The translations under genes were made by a program, and so were the position numbers. A DNA stretch of 64,000 nt from positions 20,659 through 84,658 of the forward strand of contig JAFEFF010000175.1 in NCBI GenBank assembly GCA_018240745.1. The letters are read 5' to 3'. A model generated the notes under the pieces. The model ran no database searches and had not been told where the DNA came from. It saw nothing but the letters and a program-made list of their open reading frames with translations. Shown in pieces: positions 18,657-27,087 of this stretch. The stretch is from Pseudomonadota bacterium (lineage in GTDB: Bacteria; Pseudomonadota; Alphaproteobacteria; Reyranellales; Reyranellaceae). How positions within the stretch are numbered: the first letter of the stretch is position 1; each line of letters starts with the position of its first letter.

Positions 18657-19576
18657 GCATGCGAGGCTTCGCAGTCTCCGGCCCGCTGGCGATCGCGGCG
18701 ACGTCGGATCGATCCACCCGCGCGGGGCGCGCGGCGCGCCGCCGGCGCCATGCAAGCAACGCGGCGATCCTCCTGCTCTATGCCGTGATGTTGGTGTGGA
18801 CCCTCACACCGATCTACAACATCGTGATGATCGCCCTCGAGCACGAAGGCGATGTCTACGGCAACAGCATCGTCCCGGTGCAGCCGTCGTTCGACAGCTT
18901 CTGGGTCGTCGTCAGCCAGGGGTACTGGTATCTGGAAAATTTCTGGCATCAGTTCGGCAACACCGTATTCATCGCCGGCATGGTGACCTTCCTGGTGCTG
19001 CTGATCGCGTCGATGACCAGCTTCACGGTCGGGCGCATGCGCTTGCGCAACGGCTGGCTACTGACCAACGCTGCGCTCCTGACATACGTGATTCCGGCAT
19101 CGTTCCTGGCGATCCCGTTCTACCTGATCATGAACCGCTACGGGCTGGCCAACAATCCGTGGTCGGTGATTGCCGCGCTGGTGACCTTCGCGACTCCGTA
19201 CGCGATCTTCATCTTCCAGGAGTACGGCCGAAGCATCCCGCTCGAGCTGGACGAGTCGGCGCGGATCGATGGCGCCTCGCCGCTCGTGATCTATCTGCGC
19301 ATCTATCTGCCGCTGATGTCGCCTGCATTGGTCGCTGTCGGCACCTACGCGTTGCTGCTGGCCTGGAACGAATACCTGTACCAGTTCCTGCTGCTGTCGG
19401 ATAAGCGGAGCATGACCGTGCCTGTCGCCCTGGCGCAGTTCCTGAACAGTGACCAGGCGCCGTGGAACTACATGATGGCGACGGCGATCATCTATGCGCT
19501 GCCGCCGCTCGCCACCTATTACGCGTTCCGGCACCGCATGAGCTCCGGCCTGACCATGGGCGGCGTCAAGGGCTGA
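18653..19576 (+). CDS. ABC importer permease, MalG type (second permease pair)
   Basis: A 307-residue permease with a long basic N-terminus (RAGRAARRRRHASN, about residues 25-38), six membrane segments and the EAA loop LELDESARIDGASPLVIY. LLAWNEYLYQFLLL matches the paralogue at 15262 (LTAWNEYLYQFILL). It ends the cluster; no nucleotide-binding subunit follows, so the ATPase must be encoded elsewhere. A short hairpin (GGAGCG-CGGC-CGCTCC, 19583-19598) lies just after the stop and may help termination, although no T-run follows. Confidence 0.88.
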   Translation: MSMRGFAVSGPLAIAATSDRSTRAGRAARRRRHASNAAILLLYAVMLVWTLTPIYNIVMIALEHEGDVYGNSIVPVQPSFDSFWVVVSQGYWYLENFWHQFGNTVFIAGMVTFLVLLIASMTSFTVGRMRLRNGWLLTNAALLTYVIPASFLAIPFYLIMNRYGLANNPWSVIAALVTFATPYAIFIFQEYGRSIPLELDESARIDGASPLVIYLRIYLPLMSPALVAVGTYALLLAWNEYLYQFLLLSDKRSMTVPVALAQFLNSDQAPWNYMMATAIIYALPPLATYYAFRHRMSSGLTMGGVKG

Positions 19577-19641
19577 ACCGCAGGAGCGCGGCCGCTCCTA
19601 CGCCGACACAAAACGGCGAAATAGTGAAAAATGGACCGGCC

Positions 19642-20592
19642 TCACAACAGCCCGAGGCTCCTGAAGCTCGAATGACCCTTGCGGCCGATCACCAGGTGGT
19701 CATGGATGGTGATGCCGAGCGGCTCCGCGGCGGCGCGGATCTCCTTCGTCATCTCGATGTCGTCGCGCGACGGCTTGGGGTCGCCTGACGGGTGGTTGTG
19801 CACCAGGATCAGGGCACTGGCCTCATGATGCAGCGCGCGCTTCACCACCTCGCGGGGATAGACCGGCGTGTGGTCGACCGTGCCGCGCTGCTGCACCTCG
19901 TCGGCGATCAGCTCGTTCTTGCGGTTCAGGAACAGGATCGCGAAGCGCTCGGTCTTCTCGTGCGCCAGGGTGGTGTGGCAGTAGTCTAGGAGCTGCTGCC
20001 AGTTGCCCAGCACGGGCTTCTTCGCGACTTTCTGCTGCGCCAGCCGGCGACCCGAGTCGCGCAGGGCGCGGAACAACACCAGGGTGCGCTGGTCGATGTC
20101 GAATTCCCGCAGGTGCGCGGGGTCTGCCGCGAACAGGTCGCCCAGCGTGCCGAAGCGCTCGATCAGCCGCTTGGCCAGCGGCTTGGTGTCGATGCGCTCG
20201 ATCGAATAGAACAGCAGCAGCTCCAGCAGCTCGTAGTCCTCGAGCCCCTCGGCGCCCGACTTCAGGACCCGCTCGCGCACCCGTCCGCGATGGCCGTGAT
20301 AGTGCGGCTTGGGTTCGAGCGGTGCGGCGCTGTTGTGGCCGAGTGCCGGCACCGCTTCGAGCGCGGCGGCGAGCCTCGCTGTCGGGTCCTCGCCAGTGAA
20401 TTCCCAGCACATGTCGAGCCGGTTCCAGGTGCCGCCGGCGTCGCGCAGCAGTGAGCGGTGTGGCAGTGTATTGCCGCTCACCCGCCACAGCGTATCGTTG
20501 GCCTGAAGGCGAAGGCCCGCGGCCAGCAGCGACAGCAGGGCTTCGTCCTGAGTTGCGTTGTCCTCGGCGGCCTTCGTTTTCGCTCTCCCCAT
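19642..20592 (-). CDS. radC: RadC family protein (JAB/MPN domain) with N-terminal extension
   Basis: A 316-residue protein. Residues 95-200 carry the helix-hairpin-helix-like part with GHRGRVRERVLKSGAEGLEDYELLE; residues 200-316 hold the JAMM metal motif HNHPSGDPKPSRDD, with ligands H265, H267 and D278. The first 95 residues (with LRLQANDTLWRVSGNTLP and WNRLDMCWEFTGEDP) are an addition not found in short RadC proteins. RadC was once thought to act in DNA repair, but its biochemical role remains unsettled. It is monocistronic, transcribed away from the beta-lactamase-fold gene, and is not in a mobile context here. Confidence 0.85.
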   Translation of the reverse strand: MGRAKTKAAEDNATQDEALLSLLAAGLRLQANDTLWRVSGNTLPHRSLLRDAGGTWNRLDMCWEFTGEDPTARLAAALEAVPALGHNSAAPLEPKPHYHGHRGRVRERVLKSGAEGLEDYELLELLLFYSIERIDTKPLAKRLIERFGTLGDLFAADPAHLREFDIDQRTLVLFRALRDSGRRLAQQKVAKKPVLGNWQQLLDYCHTTLAHEKTERFAILFLNRKNELIADEVQQRGTVDHTPVYPREVVKRALHHEASALILVHNHPSGDPKPSRDDIEMTKEIRAAAEPLGITIHDHLVIGRKGHSSFRSLGLL

Positions 20593-20635
20593 GCGCCGAC
20601 TTTTCCCGCCAACCGCGGCGGAAAGGCGGCAGGAA

Positions 20636-22060
20636 ATGGTTAAAGCCGTGGATTACGCTCGGGTGATGATCGAGATCGACAAGGCCTGCGCCGATTTTGC
20701 CCGGCAGGAGAACCTGCCCGGCCTGCTGGCGGGCATCGTGCAGGGCGGTGAGCTGGTGCACCTCACCACGCTTGGCCACGCCGACCGCGACGCGGGACGC
20801 GCGGTCACCCGCGAGACTGCCTTCCGCATCGCCTCGATGACCAAGAGCACCACGGCGCTCGCCATCCTGGCGCTGCGCGATGCGGGCAAGCTGGCGCTCG
20901 ACGCGCCACTCGCCGATACCATCCCGCAGTTCGCATCCGTGGCTCCGGCGACCCGCGATAGCGCGCCCGTGACGGTGCGCCACCTGCTCACCCACACCGC
21001 GGGCTTCGTCACCGACGATCCATGGGGCGACCGCATGCTCGGCATGAGCCCGGCGGCCCTCGATGCGCTGATAGCGACCGGCAAGCTGTTCGCACGCCCG
21101 CCGGGTCTTGCCTTCGAGTACAGCAATCTCGGCTATGCGCTGTTGGGGCGGGTGATCACCAATGTGAGCGGGGCGCCGTATCAGAGCTTCATCCGCCGCA
21201 CGCTGCTGCAGCCGCTCGGCATGATGCGCACGACGTTCGATGCTTTCGAGGCGGCGCGCGGCGACTTCGCCTGCGGCTATCGCTGTGACGACGGCGTCTG
21301 GGCACGCGAGCGGCTCGAGCCTGACGGCGAAGTCGGCGCGATGGGCGGGCTGGCGACGACCGCCGCCGACTACACCCGATACCTCACGTTCCTCCTGAGC
21401 GCCTGGCCGCCCCGCGATGACCCCGAGACGGGGCCGGTCCGCCGCGCGAGCGTCCGCGAGATGGGCCTGTTCCACGCGCCGCCGTTCCTGCCCGATGTCG
21501 TCGATGGCCGCGCGGCGTCGGCGAGCGCTTACGGCTATGGCCTGGTCGATGCGGCCGATGCAACGCTGGGACGGCGCCTGCATCATCCTGGCGGCCTGCC
21601 GGGCTACGGCTCGCACATGCTGTTCCTGCCGGAGCGCAGCGTGGGCGTGTTCGCCTTCGCCAACCGCACCTATGCGCCAATGTCGCGACTGACGCCGCGT
21701 CTCGCCGAGCTGTTCCTCGCCATCCAGCCGAAGCCCGCGCCGCTCCCAGCGTCGCCGTGGCTGAAGCGCGCTGTCGACGCCGTGGTGGCAGCCTACGCCG
21801 CAGGCCGCATCGAGACGGCTTCATCGGTGCTCGCCGCGAACCTGCTGCTCGACGTGCCGGCGCCCCTGCGAAATGCGGAGCTGGCGGGGTTGAAGCAGCA
21901 GCTCGGCGAAGGGGGCCTGGAGTCGATCGAACCGATGCACGCCCTGTCCGGCCGCTTCGTCATAGCCTGCGCCAACGGCCGGCTGCGCGGCACCATCATC
22001 CTGTCGCCCGAAGCCGAGCCCGGGATTCAGAAGCTCGTGCTCGCCGCCGAATCGCGGTGA
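20636..22060 (+). CDS. serine hydrolase, beta-lactamase (class C/penicillin-binding) family
   Basis: A 474-residue protein from the ATG at 20636, which follows GGCGGCAGGAA. Longer frames from 20558 or 20591 only add a shadow of radC. The active-site S-x-x-K is SMTK (S67, K70), the second motif is the tyrosine in YSN (162-164), and the third is HPGGLPG near residue 320, in the H-x-G form of class C/esterase relatives. There is no signal peptide, so a cytoplasmic esterase or peptidase is more likely than a secreted beta-lactamase. The C-terminal 100 residues (after about 375) form an extra domain without recognised motifs. Confidence 0.82.
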   Translation: MVKAVDYARVMIEIDKACADFARQENLPGLLAGIVQGGELVHLTTLGHADRDAGRAVTRETAFRIASMTKSTTALAILALRDAGKLALDAPLADTIPQFASVAPATRDSAPVTVRHLLTHTAGFVTDDPWGDRMLGMSPAALDALIATGKLFARPPGLAFEYSNLGYALLGRVITNVSGAPYQSFIRRTLLQPLGMMRTTFDAFEAARGDFACGYRCDDGVWARERLEPDGEVGAMGGLATTAADYTRYLTFLLSAWPPRDDPETGPVRRASVREMGLFHAPPFLPDVVDGRAASASAYGYGLVDAADATLGRRLHHPGGLPGYGSHMLFLPERSVGVFAFANRTYAPMSRLTPRLAELFLAIQPKPAPLPASPWLKRAVDAVVAAYAAGRIETASSVLAANLLLDVPAPLRNAELAGLKQQLGEGGLESIEPMHALSGRFVIACANGRLRGTIILSPEAEPGIQKLVLAAESR

Positions 22061-22111
22061 GACACCTCCTCGCGGCCGGCGACCTCATCCGTCTGGTCTC
22101 GATGTCCCCGG

Positions 22112-22990
22112 TCAGGCCGAGGCCGCCTGCTTCGCGGGACTGGAGAGCTTGCCGAGATCGTACGGTGGCTTGGTGAGGCTGGCGGGCGAGAGGGTGAAGA
22201 ACTCGACGCCGGTCTCGGTGATGCCGATCGAATGCTCGAACTGCGCCGAGAGCTGCTTGTCGCGCGTCACCGCCGTCCAGCCGTCGCTCAGGATCTTCAC
22301 CTGCCAGGTGCCGACATTCACCATCGGCTCGACGGTGAAGAACATGCCGGGTCGCAGCTCCGGTCCGGTTCCGGGTCGGCCGTAGTGCAGGATGTTCGGC
22401 GCGTCGTGGAAGATGCGGCCGAGGCCGTGGCCCGAGAAGTCGCGCACGACCGAGAAGCGGTTCGCCTCGACGAAGGTCTGGATGGCGTGGCCGATGTCGC
22501 CGACATGGCCGCCCGGCTTGGCCGCGGCGATGCCGCGCATCATCGCCTCGTACGTCACGTCGCACAGCCTGCGCGCCTTCACGCCGACCTCGCCGACGAA
22601 GAACATGCGGCTGGTGTCGCCGTACCAGCCGTCGAGGATGGTGGTGACGTCGATGTTGACGATGTCGCCATTCTGCAGCCGCTTGTCGCCCGGGATGCCG
22701 TGGCAGACCACGTGATTGATCGAGGTGCAGATCGACTTCGGGTAGCCGCGATAGCCGAGCGGGGCGGGGATCGCCTTGTGGTCGAGCGTGAACTCGTGGC
22801 ACAGCCGGTCGAGTTCGCCGGTCGTGACGCCGGGCACCACGTAGGGCGTGATGAAGTCGAGCGTCTCGGCCGCCAGTCGGCCGGCCCGGCGCATGCCTTC
22901 GAAGCCTTCCGGGCCGTGCAGCTTGATGGTGCGCTCGTCGCGCCGCCAGTAGTCGACGCTGTCATCCGGGGTGTCGCGGGGACTGCTCAT
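22112..22990 (-). CDS. map: methionine aminopeptidase, type I
   Basis: A 292-residue enzyme that removes initiator methionine from new proteins. The pita-bread fold is well marked: metal ligands in IVNIDVTTILDGWYGDTSRM, the HGLGRIFHD segment, FFTVEPMV and the terminal FEHSIGIT. Length is slightly above the usual 250-265 because of a 25-residue N-terminal extension (SPRDTPDDSVDYWRRDERT) and a short tail. It is divergent from the MoCF-domain gene with 55 bp between starts. This appears to be the housekeeping copy, but a second one elsewhere cannot be excluded. Confidence 0.93.
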   Translation of the reverse strand: MSSPRDTPDDSVDYWRRDERTIKLHGPEGFEGMRRAGRLAAETLDFITPYVVPGVTTGELDRLCHEFTLDHKAIPAPLGYRGYPKSICTSINHVVCHGIPGDKRLQNGDIVNIDVTTILDGWYGDTSRMFFVGEVGVKARRLCDVTYEAMMRGIAAAKPGGHVGDIGHAIQTFVEANRFSVVRDFSGHGLGRIFHDAPNILHYGRPGTGPELRPGMFFTVEPMVNVGTWQVKILSDGWTAVTRDKQLSAQFEHSIGITETGVEFFTLSPASLTKPPYDLGKLSSPAKQAASA

Positions 22991-23045
22991 GACGGTTATT
23001 TGGCATCAGATGCCGGCCGTAACAAGGCCGTGCTAGGTTCTCGAG

Positions 23046-23807
23046 ATGCCCGAGAGTTCCAAGACCGTCACCGCCTGCATCCTGGTCATCGGCAACGAAA
23101 TCCTGAGCGGCCGCACCAAGGACGCCAACATCCAGTACCTCGCCACCGAGCTCGGCCAGCTCGGCATCCGGGTCATGGAATGCCGGGTGATCCCCGACAT
23201 CGAGCGGACCATCGTCGACACGGTGAACGAGGTCCGGGCGAAGTTCGACTACGTCTTCACCACCGGCGGCATCGGCCCGACCCACGACGATATCACCGCC
23301 GACTGCATCGCCAAGGCGTTCGGCGTCGGCATCTCCGAGCATCCCGAGGCGATCGCCCGCATGACCCGCCACTACGGCGACGCGGCGCTGTTCACCCCGG
23401 CGCGCCGGCGGATGGCCCGGGTGCCCCATGGCGGTACGCTGGTGGACAACCCGGTCTCGGTCGCGCCCGGCTTCCAGATGGAGAACGTGTTCACCTTCGC
23501 CGGCATCCCGACGGTGGCGCAGGCGATGTTCCAGTCGATGAAGCACCGGCTGGTCGGCGGCGACCCGGTGCTGGCGCGCACCGTGCGCACCAACCTGCCC
23601 GAAGGCATCATCGCCGAGCCGCTGGGCGCGTTGCAGGGCCGCTATGCCGACATCGACATCGGCTCGTACCCGGCCTTCCGCAACGGCCGGCCGAGCGTCT
23701 CGCTGGTGCTGCGGGGCACCGATGATGCACGCCTCAAGACGGCCGCCGCCGAGCTCATCCAGACGATCAAGGGGATGAACGGCGAAGCGGAGGAGTTCGT
23801 CCAGTAG
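23046..23807 (+). CDS. MoCF-domain protein (CinA N-terminal-like, molybdopterin-binding fold)
   Basis: A 253-residue protein with a complete MoaB/Mog domain at 1-170: ACILVIGNEILSGRTKDAN, then FDYVFTTGGIGPTHDDITAD. The C-terminal 80 residues (RTNLPEGIIAEPLGALQGRY onward) resemble the region after the MoCF domain in CinA-type proteins. The PncC deamidase domain of full CinA is absent. Function is uncertain; related stand-alone proteins are annotated competence/damage-inducible. It leads a plus-strand run with the AbrB-type transporter (2 bp apart) and the amidase. Confidence 0.82.
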   Translation: MPESSKTVTACILVIGNEILSGRTKDANIQYLATELGQLGIRVMECRVIPDIERTIVDTVNEVRAKFDYVFTTGGIGPTHDDITADCIAKAFGVGISEHPEAIARMTRHYGDAALFTPARRRMARVPHGGTLVDNPVSVAPGFQMENVFTFAGIPTVAQAMFQSMKHRLVGGDPVLARTVRTNLPEGIIAEPLGALQGRYADIDIGSYPAFRNGRPSVSLVLRGTDDARLKTAAAELIQTIKGMNGEAEEFVQ

Positions 23808-23809
23808 CG

Positions 23810-24910
23810 ATGCCGCAATCCGCGCCAGGGGCCGCACCATGGGCCGCGCAGTGGGCCGTCCTGGTCGTCCTGTCGGCCGTGCTTGCGGCGCTGTTGCTGT
23901 GGGTTCATGCCCCGGCCGCGCTGATGCTCGGGCCCCTGGCAGCGGCGATCGTGGTGTCGTCGTACGGCGCCAGGCTGCGCCTGCCGCTGACGCCGTTCGT
24001 GCTGGCGCAGGGTGTGGTGGGTTGCCTGATCGCCAAGATGGTGCCGCTGTCGATCGTCGGCGACGTGCTGCAGCACTGGTTCCTGTTCAGCGTCGGCGTG
24101 CTGGCGGTGGTGGCGATCTCGAGCCTGCTCGGCTGGCTGATGACCAAATGGCAGATGCTGCCCGGCACGACGGCGCTGTGGGGCACCAGCCCGGGCGCCG
24201 CCTCGGTGATGACCATCATGGCCGAGTCCTACGGCGCCGACGTCCGCCTCGTCGCCTTCATGCAGTACGGCCGCGTCGTGCTGGTGGCGGTGGTGGCGGC
24301 CCTGGTGACGCATGTCTTCGGGGTCGACACCGCGCAGGCGCATACCGAAGTCGTGTGGCTTCCGCCCGTCCACTGGCTGCCGCTGGGCGAGACCCTGGCG
24401 CTGGCGGTGTTCGGCCCGTTGATCGCGCGGCAGCTCAATATCCCGGCGGGCGCGTTCCTGGTGCCGATGATCGCCGGCATCGTGCTCAGCCACCTCGGGC
24501 TCATGACGGTCGAGTTGCCGCCCTGGCTGCTGGCGGCGAGCTACGCTCTGGTCGGCTGGAACGTCGGCCTGCGCTTCAGCCGGCCGCTGCTGATCCATGC
24601 CGCGCGCCAGCTGCCGCGGGTGATGGCCTGCATCCTCACGATGATCGCGCTGTGCGGCGGCGTCGCCTGGCTGATGGTGCTGGCGATCGGCGTCGATCCG
24701 CTGACCGCCTACCTCGCGACCAGCCCCGGCGGCTCGGACTCGGTGGCGATCATCGCCGCCTCGACCAACGTCGACGTGTCGTTCGTGATGGCCATGCAAA
24801 CCGTGCGCATGATCGCCGTGCTGTTCATCGGTCCGGTCCTGACCAAGTACATCGTGACCCACAGCAATCCGGTGCCGGTTCCTCATGCGGACAAGGACAA
24901 GACCCGCTAA
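23810..24910 (+). CDS. AbrB family membrane transporter
   Basis: A 366-residue protein with about ten membrane segments and the internal duplication of the AbrB family (PF05145): two halves each carry a glycine-rich turn, GTSPGAASVMTIMAES in the first and ATSPGGSDSVAIIAAS in the second. This family should not be confused with the AbrB DNA-binding regulator. It probably exports or imports small organic compounds; some members were mislabelled ammonia monooxygenase. It starts 2 bp after the MoCF gene and is followed 9 bp later by an amidase, suggesting that the transported compound could be an amide or its product. Confidence 0.85.
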   Translation: MPQSAPGAAPWAAQWAVLVVLSAVLAALLLWVHAPAALMLGPLAAAIVVSSYGARLRLPLTPFVLAQGVVGCLIAKMVPLSIVGDVLQHWFLFSVGVLAVVAISSLLGWLMTKWQMLPGTTALWGTSPGAASVMTIMAESYGADVRLVAFMQYGRVVLVAVVAALVTHVFGVDTAQAHTEVVWLPPVHWLPLGETLALAVFGPLIARQLNIPAGAFLVPMIAGIVLSHLGLMTVELPPWLLAASYALVGWNVGLRFSRPLLIHAARQLPRVMACILTMIALCGGVAWLMVLAIGVDPLTAYLATSPGGSDSVAIIAASTNVDVSFVMAMQTVRMIAVLFIGPVLTKYIVTHSNPVPVPHADKDKTR

Positions 24911-24919
24911 GTTCCCGGC

Positions 24920-26305
24920 ATGACCATCCATGACATGACCGCGGTCGATCTGCTGGCCGCCTACAAGAGCAGGAAACTTTCCCCGGTCGACGTCGTCGAC
25001 GCCGTCATCGGGCGCATCGAAGCCTGGGAGCCGAAGCTGAAGGCGCTCTACGCGCCGGATTTCGCCGGCGCGCGCAAGGCCGCCAAGGCGTCCGAGAAGC
25101 GCTGGCAGGCGGGCACGCCGCAGGGCGCGCTGGACGGCGTGCCGATCACGATCAAGGAGAACATCGCCACCAAAGGCGTGCCGGTGCCGCTCGGCACGGC
25201 GGCGAGCGACATGACGCCGGCGGCGGCCGATGCGCCGGCCGCGGCGCGGGTGCGCGAAGCGGGGGCGATCCTGCTCGCCAAGACCACCATGCCCGACTAC
25301 GGCATGCTGTCGTCGGGCCGCAGCTCGTTCCATCCGCTGACCCGCAATCCCTGGAACCTCGCCTGGAATCCCGGCGGCTCGAGCGCCGGTGCGGGTGCCG
25401 CGGCCGCTGCCGGCTACGGACCGCTGCATCTCGGTACCGACATCGGCGGCTCGGTGCGCCTGCCGGCGTGCTGGAACGGCATCTTCACGTTGAAGCCGAG
25501 CCTCGGCCGCGTGCCGGTCGATCCGCCGTTCCTCGGCCGCGTCGTTGGCCCGATGACGCGCACGGTGGCGGACTCCGCGCTGCTGATGGGCGAACTGTCG
25601 AAGCCCGATCCGCGCGACCACATGAGTCTGCCGCTGGCGACCATCGACTGGTCAGCCGGTCTGCTCGAACCGAAGGGTCTCAGGATCGCGCTTTATCTCG
25701 ACGCGGGTTCGGGCCTTCCGGTCGAGGCCGAGACCAAGGCCGCGGTCGAGGCGGCGGCCAAGCTGTTCGCCGATGCCGGCGCGGCGGTCGAGCCCTTGCA
25801 GGGCTTCCTGTCGCCCGAGATGCTGCACCTGCAGGACCTGTTCTGGCGCGTGCGCAGCTGGGTCGATTTTTCGGCGCTGAGCCATGCCAGGCAGGCGAGC
25901 GTGCTGCCGTTCATCGCCGACTGGTGCCGTGGCGGCGCCGACGTGTCGGGCGCGATGGTCATCAGGGGCGTCAACAACTACATGGCGATCCGCGCCGCGG
26001 CGACACGTGCGACGCAGCCGTTCGACTACGTGCTGTCGCCGGTCTCGCCGGTGCCGACTTTTCCCGCCCAATGGGAGACGCCGACCAACGACGTCAACCG
26101 CCCGCTCGAGCACATCTCCTTCACCATGCCGTTCAACATGAGCGAGCAACCCGCGGCGTCGATCAACTGCGGCTACACGAAGGAAGGCAAGACGATCGGG
26201 CTGCAGATCGCCGGCCGCCGCTTCGACGACCTGGGGGTGATGCGGCTCTCGAAGTGGTACGAGCAGGCGCGCGGGCCGCAGAAGAAGTGGCCGGAGCCGT
26301 CATGA
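24920..26305 (+). CDS. amidase signature family enzyme
   Basis: A 461-residue amide hydrolase. The Ser-cisSer-Lys catalytic triad is present: K79 in VPITIKEN, S154 in NPGGSSAG and S178 in TDIGGSVRLPA, with the standard 24-residue spacing between the serines. The length matches the family. The substrate may be an amide, nitrile-derived amide or peptide-like compound; it is not GatA, because the context is not gatCAB. Its stop (TGA 26303-26305) lies in CATGATC at the left edge of a repeat C element, and the next gene starts at that element's right edge. Confidence 0.88.
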   Translation: MTIHDMTAVDLLAAYKSRKLSPVDVVDAVIGRIEAWEPKLKALYAPDFAGARKAAKASEKRWQAGTPQGALDGVPITIKENIATKGVPVPLGTAASDMTPAAADAPAAARVREAGAILLAKTTMPDYGMLSSGRSSFHPLTRNPWNLAWNPGGSSAGAGAAAAAGYGPLHLGTDIGGSVRLPACWNGIFTLKPSLGRVPVDPPFLGRVVGPMTRTVADSALLMGELSKPDPRDHMSLPLATIDWSAGLLEPKGLRIALYLDAGSGLPVEAETKAAVEAAAKLFADAGAAVEPLQGFLSPEMLHLQDLFWRVRSWVDFSALSHARQASVLPFIADWCRGGADVSGAMVIRGVNNYMAIRAAATRATQPFDYVLSPVSPVPTFPAQWETPTNDVNRPLEHISFTMPFNMSEQPAASINCGYTKEGKTIGLQIAGRRFDDLGVMRLSKWYEQARGPQKKWPEPS

Positions 26306-26311
26306 TCTTGC

Positions 26312-26367
26312 GGACCGCGAGCCTCCGGTTCGCTCGTGATCCCGAGCGAGCCGGAGGCTCGCGGTCC
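26312..26367. repeat. repeat family C, intercistronic palindrome
   Basis: Arms of about 25 bp (26312-26336 and 26343-26367) form a near-perfect inverted repeat, starting GGACCGCGAGCCTCCGG and ending CCGGAGGCTCGCGGTCC, with a 6-base loop and one mismatch. Its outer flanks are TCATGATC on the left, which includes the amidase stop, and ATATGAGCATGAA on the right, which includes the racemase start. Related copies lie at 35628-35703 and 63133-63157. Confidence 0.85.
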
Positions 26368-26369
26368 AT

Positions 26370-27035
26370 ATGAGCATGAAGCCGCTCGGCATCCTGATGC
26401 TCGATACACGCTTCCCGCGGATCGAGGGCGACATCGGCAATCCTGCGTCGTTCGACTTCCCCGTGATCTTCCGCACCATGCGCGGGATCGGCCCGGAGGA
26501 CGCCGTTGCCGCGCATCCCGACCGGTCGCGCGTGCTGGCGGCGCTGAAGGCGAATGCCGAGGCGTTGGCGGCCGAAGGTGCGGTCGGGCTGTCGACGAGC
26601 TGCGGATTCCTCGCGCTCTACCAGCAGGAACTCGAGGCGCTGTCGCCGGTGCCGGTCGCGACCTCGGCGCTACTGCTGATCAAGGGGCTTCCGGGCAGGC
26701 GCGTCGGTGTTCTCACCGCTTCCGCGGAGAATCTGACGCCGGCGCATTTGGCGGCGGTCGGCGCGCCGGGCGGCACGCCGGTCCAGGGGCTGCCGCGCGA
26801 CGGCGCCTTCGCGGCGACCTTCCTGCGCAATGGGACGACCCTCGACCGCGATGCCGTCGAGCGCGAGACGGTGCAGGCCGGCCGTTCGCTGATCGCCCGC
26901 CATCCCGGGATCGACACGATCGTGCTCGAATGCACCAACCTGCCGCCCTACAAGCCGGCGCTGGAGCAGGCGCTCGGCCTGCAGGTTCTCGATGTCCTCG
27001 ACCTCCTGCGCGACTTTCGGAAGCGGCTGGGCTGA
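26370..27035 (+). CDS. aspartate/glutamate racemase superfamily protein
   Basis: A 221-residue protein of the Asp/Glu/hydantoin racemase fold. The two catalytic cysteines expected in this fold are in LSTSCGFLALYQ (about residue 75) and LECTNLPPY (about residue 190), and the N-terminal IGILMLDTRFPR-type strand is typical. The natural substrate may be an amino acid or a hydantoin; the neighbouring amidase makes a nitrogen-containing substrate plausible. It starts at the ATG at 26370, or the in-frame ATG at 26376, both at the edge of a repeat C element. Confidence 0.78.
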   Translation: MSMKPLGILMLDTRFPRIEGDIGNPASFDFPVIFRTMRGIGPEDAVAAHPDRSRVLAALKANAEALAAEGAVGLSTSCGFLALYQQELEALSPVPVATSALLLIKGLPGRRVGVLTASAENLTPAHLAAVGAPGGTPVQGLPRDGAFAATFLRNGTTLDRDAVERETVQAGRSLIARHPGIDTIVLECTNLPPYKPALEQALGLQVLDVLDLLRDFRKRLG

Positions 27036-27087
27036 CGGGCATCGATTTTGCTGCGATAGTTTGCGCACACAAAAGAAGGGGGTCTTC

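Noticed and set aside
19642..20592. radC as a sign of an integrated element
   Set aside because: RadC genes are sometimes carried on mobile elements, but no integrase, attachment site or phage gene is close by, and base composition matches the surroundings.
20636..22060. Antibiotic-resistance beta-lactamase
   Set aside because: The SxxK serine-hydrolase fold is present, but there is no signal peptide and an extra C-terminal domain follows; an esterase or peptidase role is more likely.
23810..24910. Ammonia monooxygenase
   Set aside because: AbrB-family membrane proteins were historically mislabelled this way; no metal-binding or monooxygenase motif is present and the internal duplication fits the transporter family.
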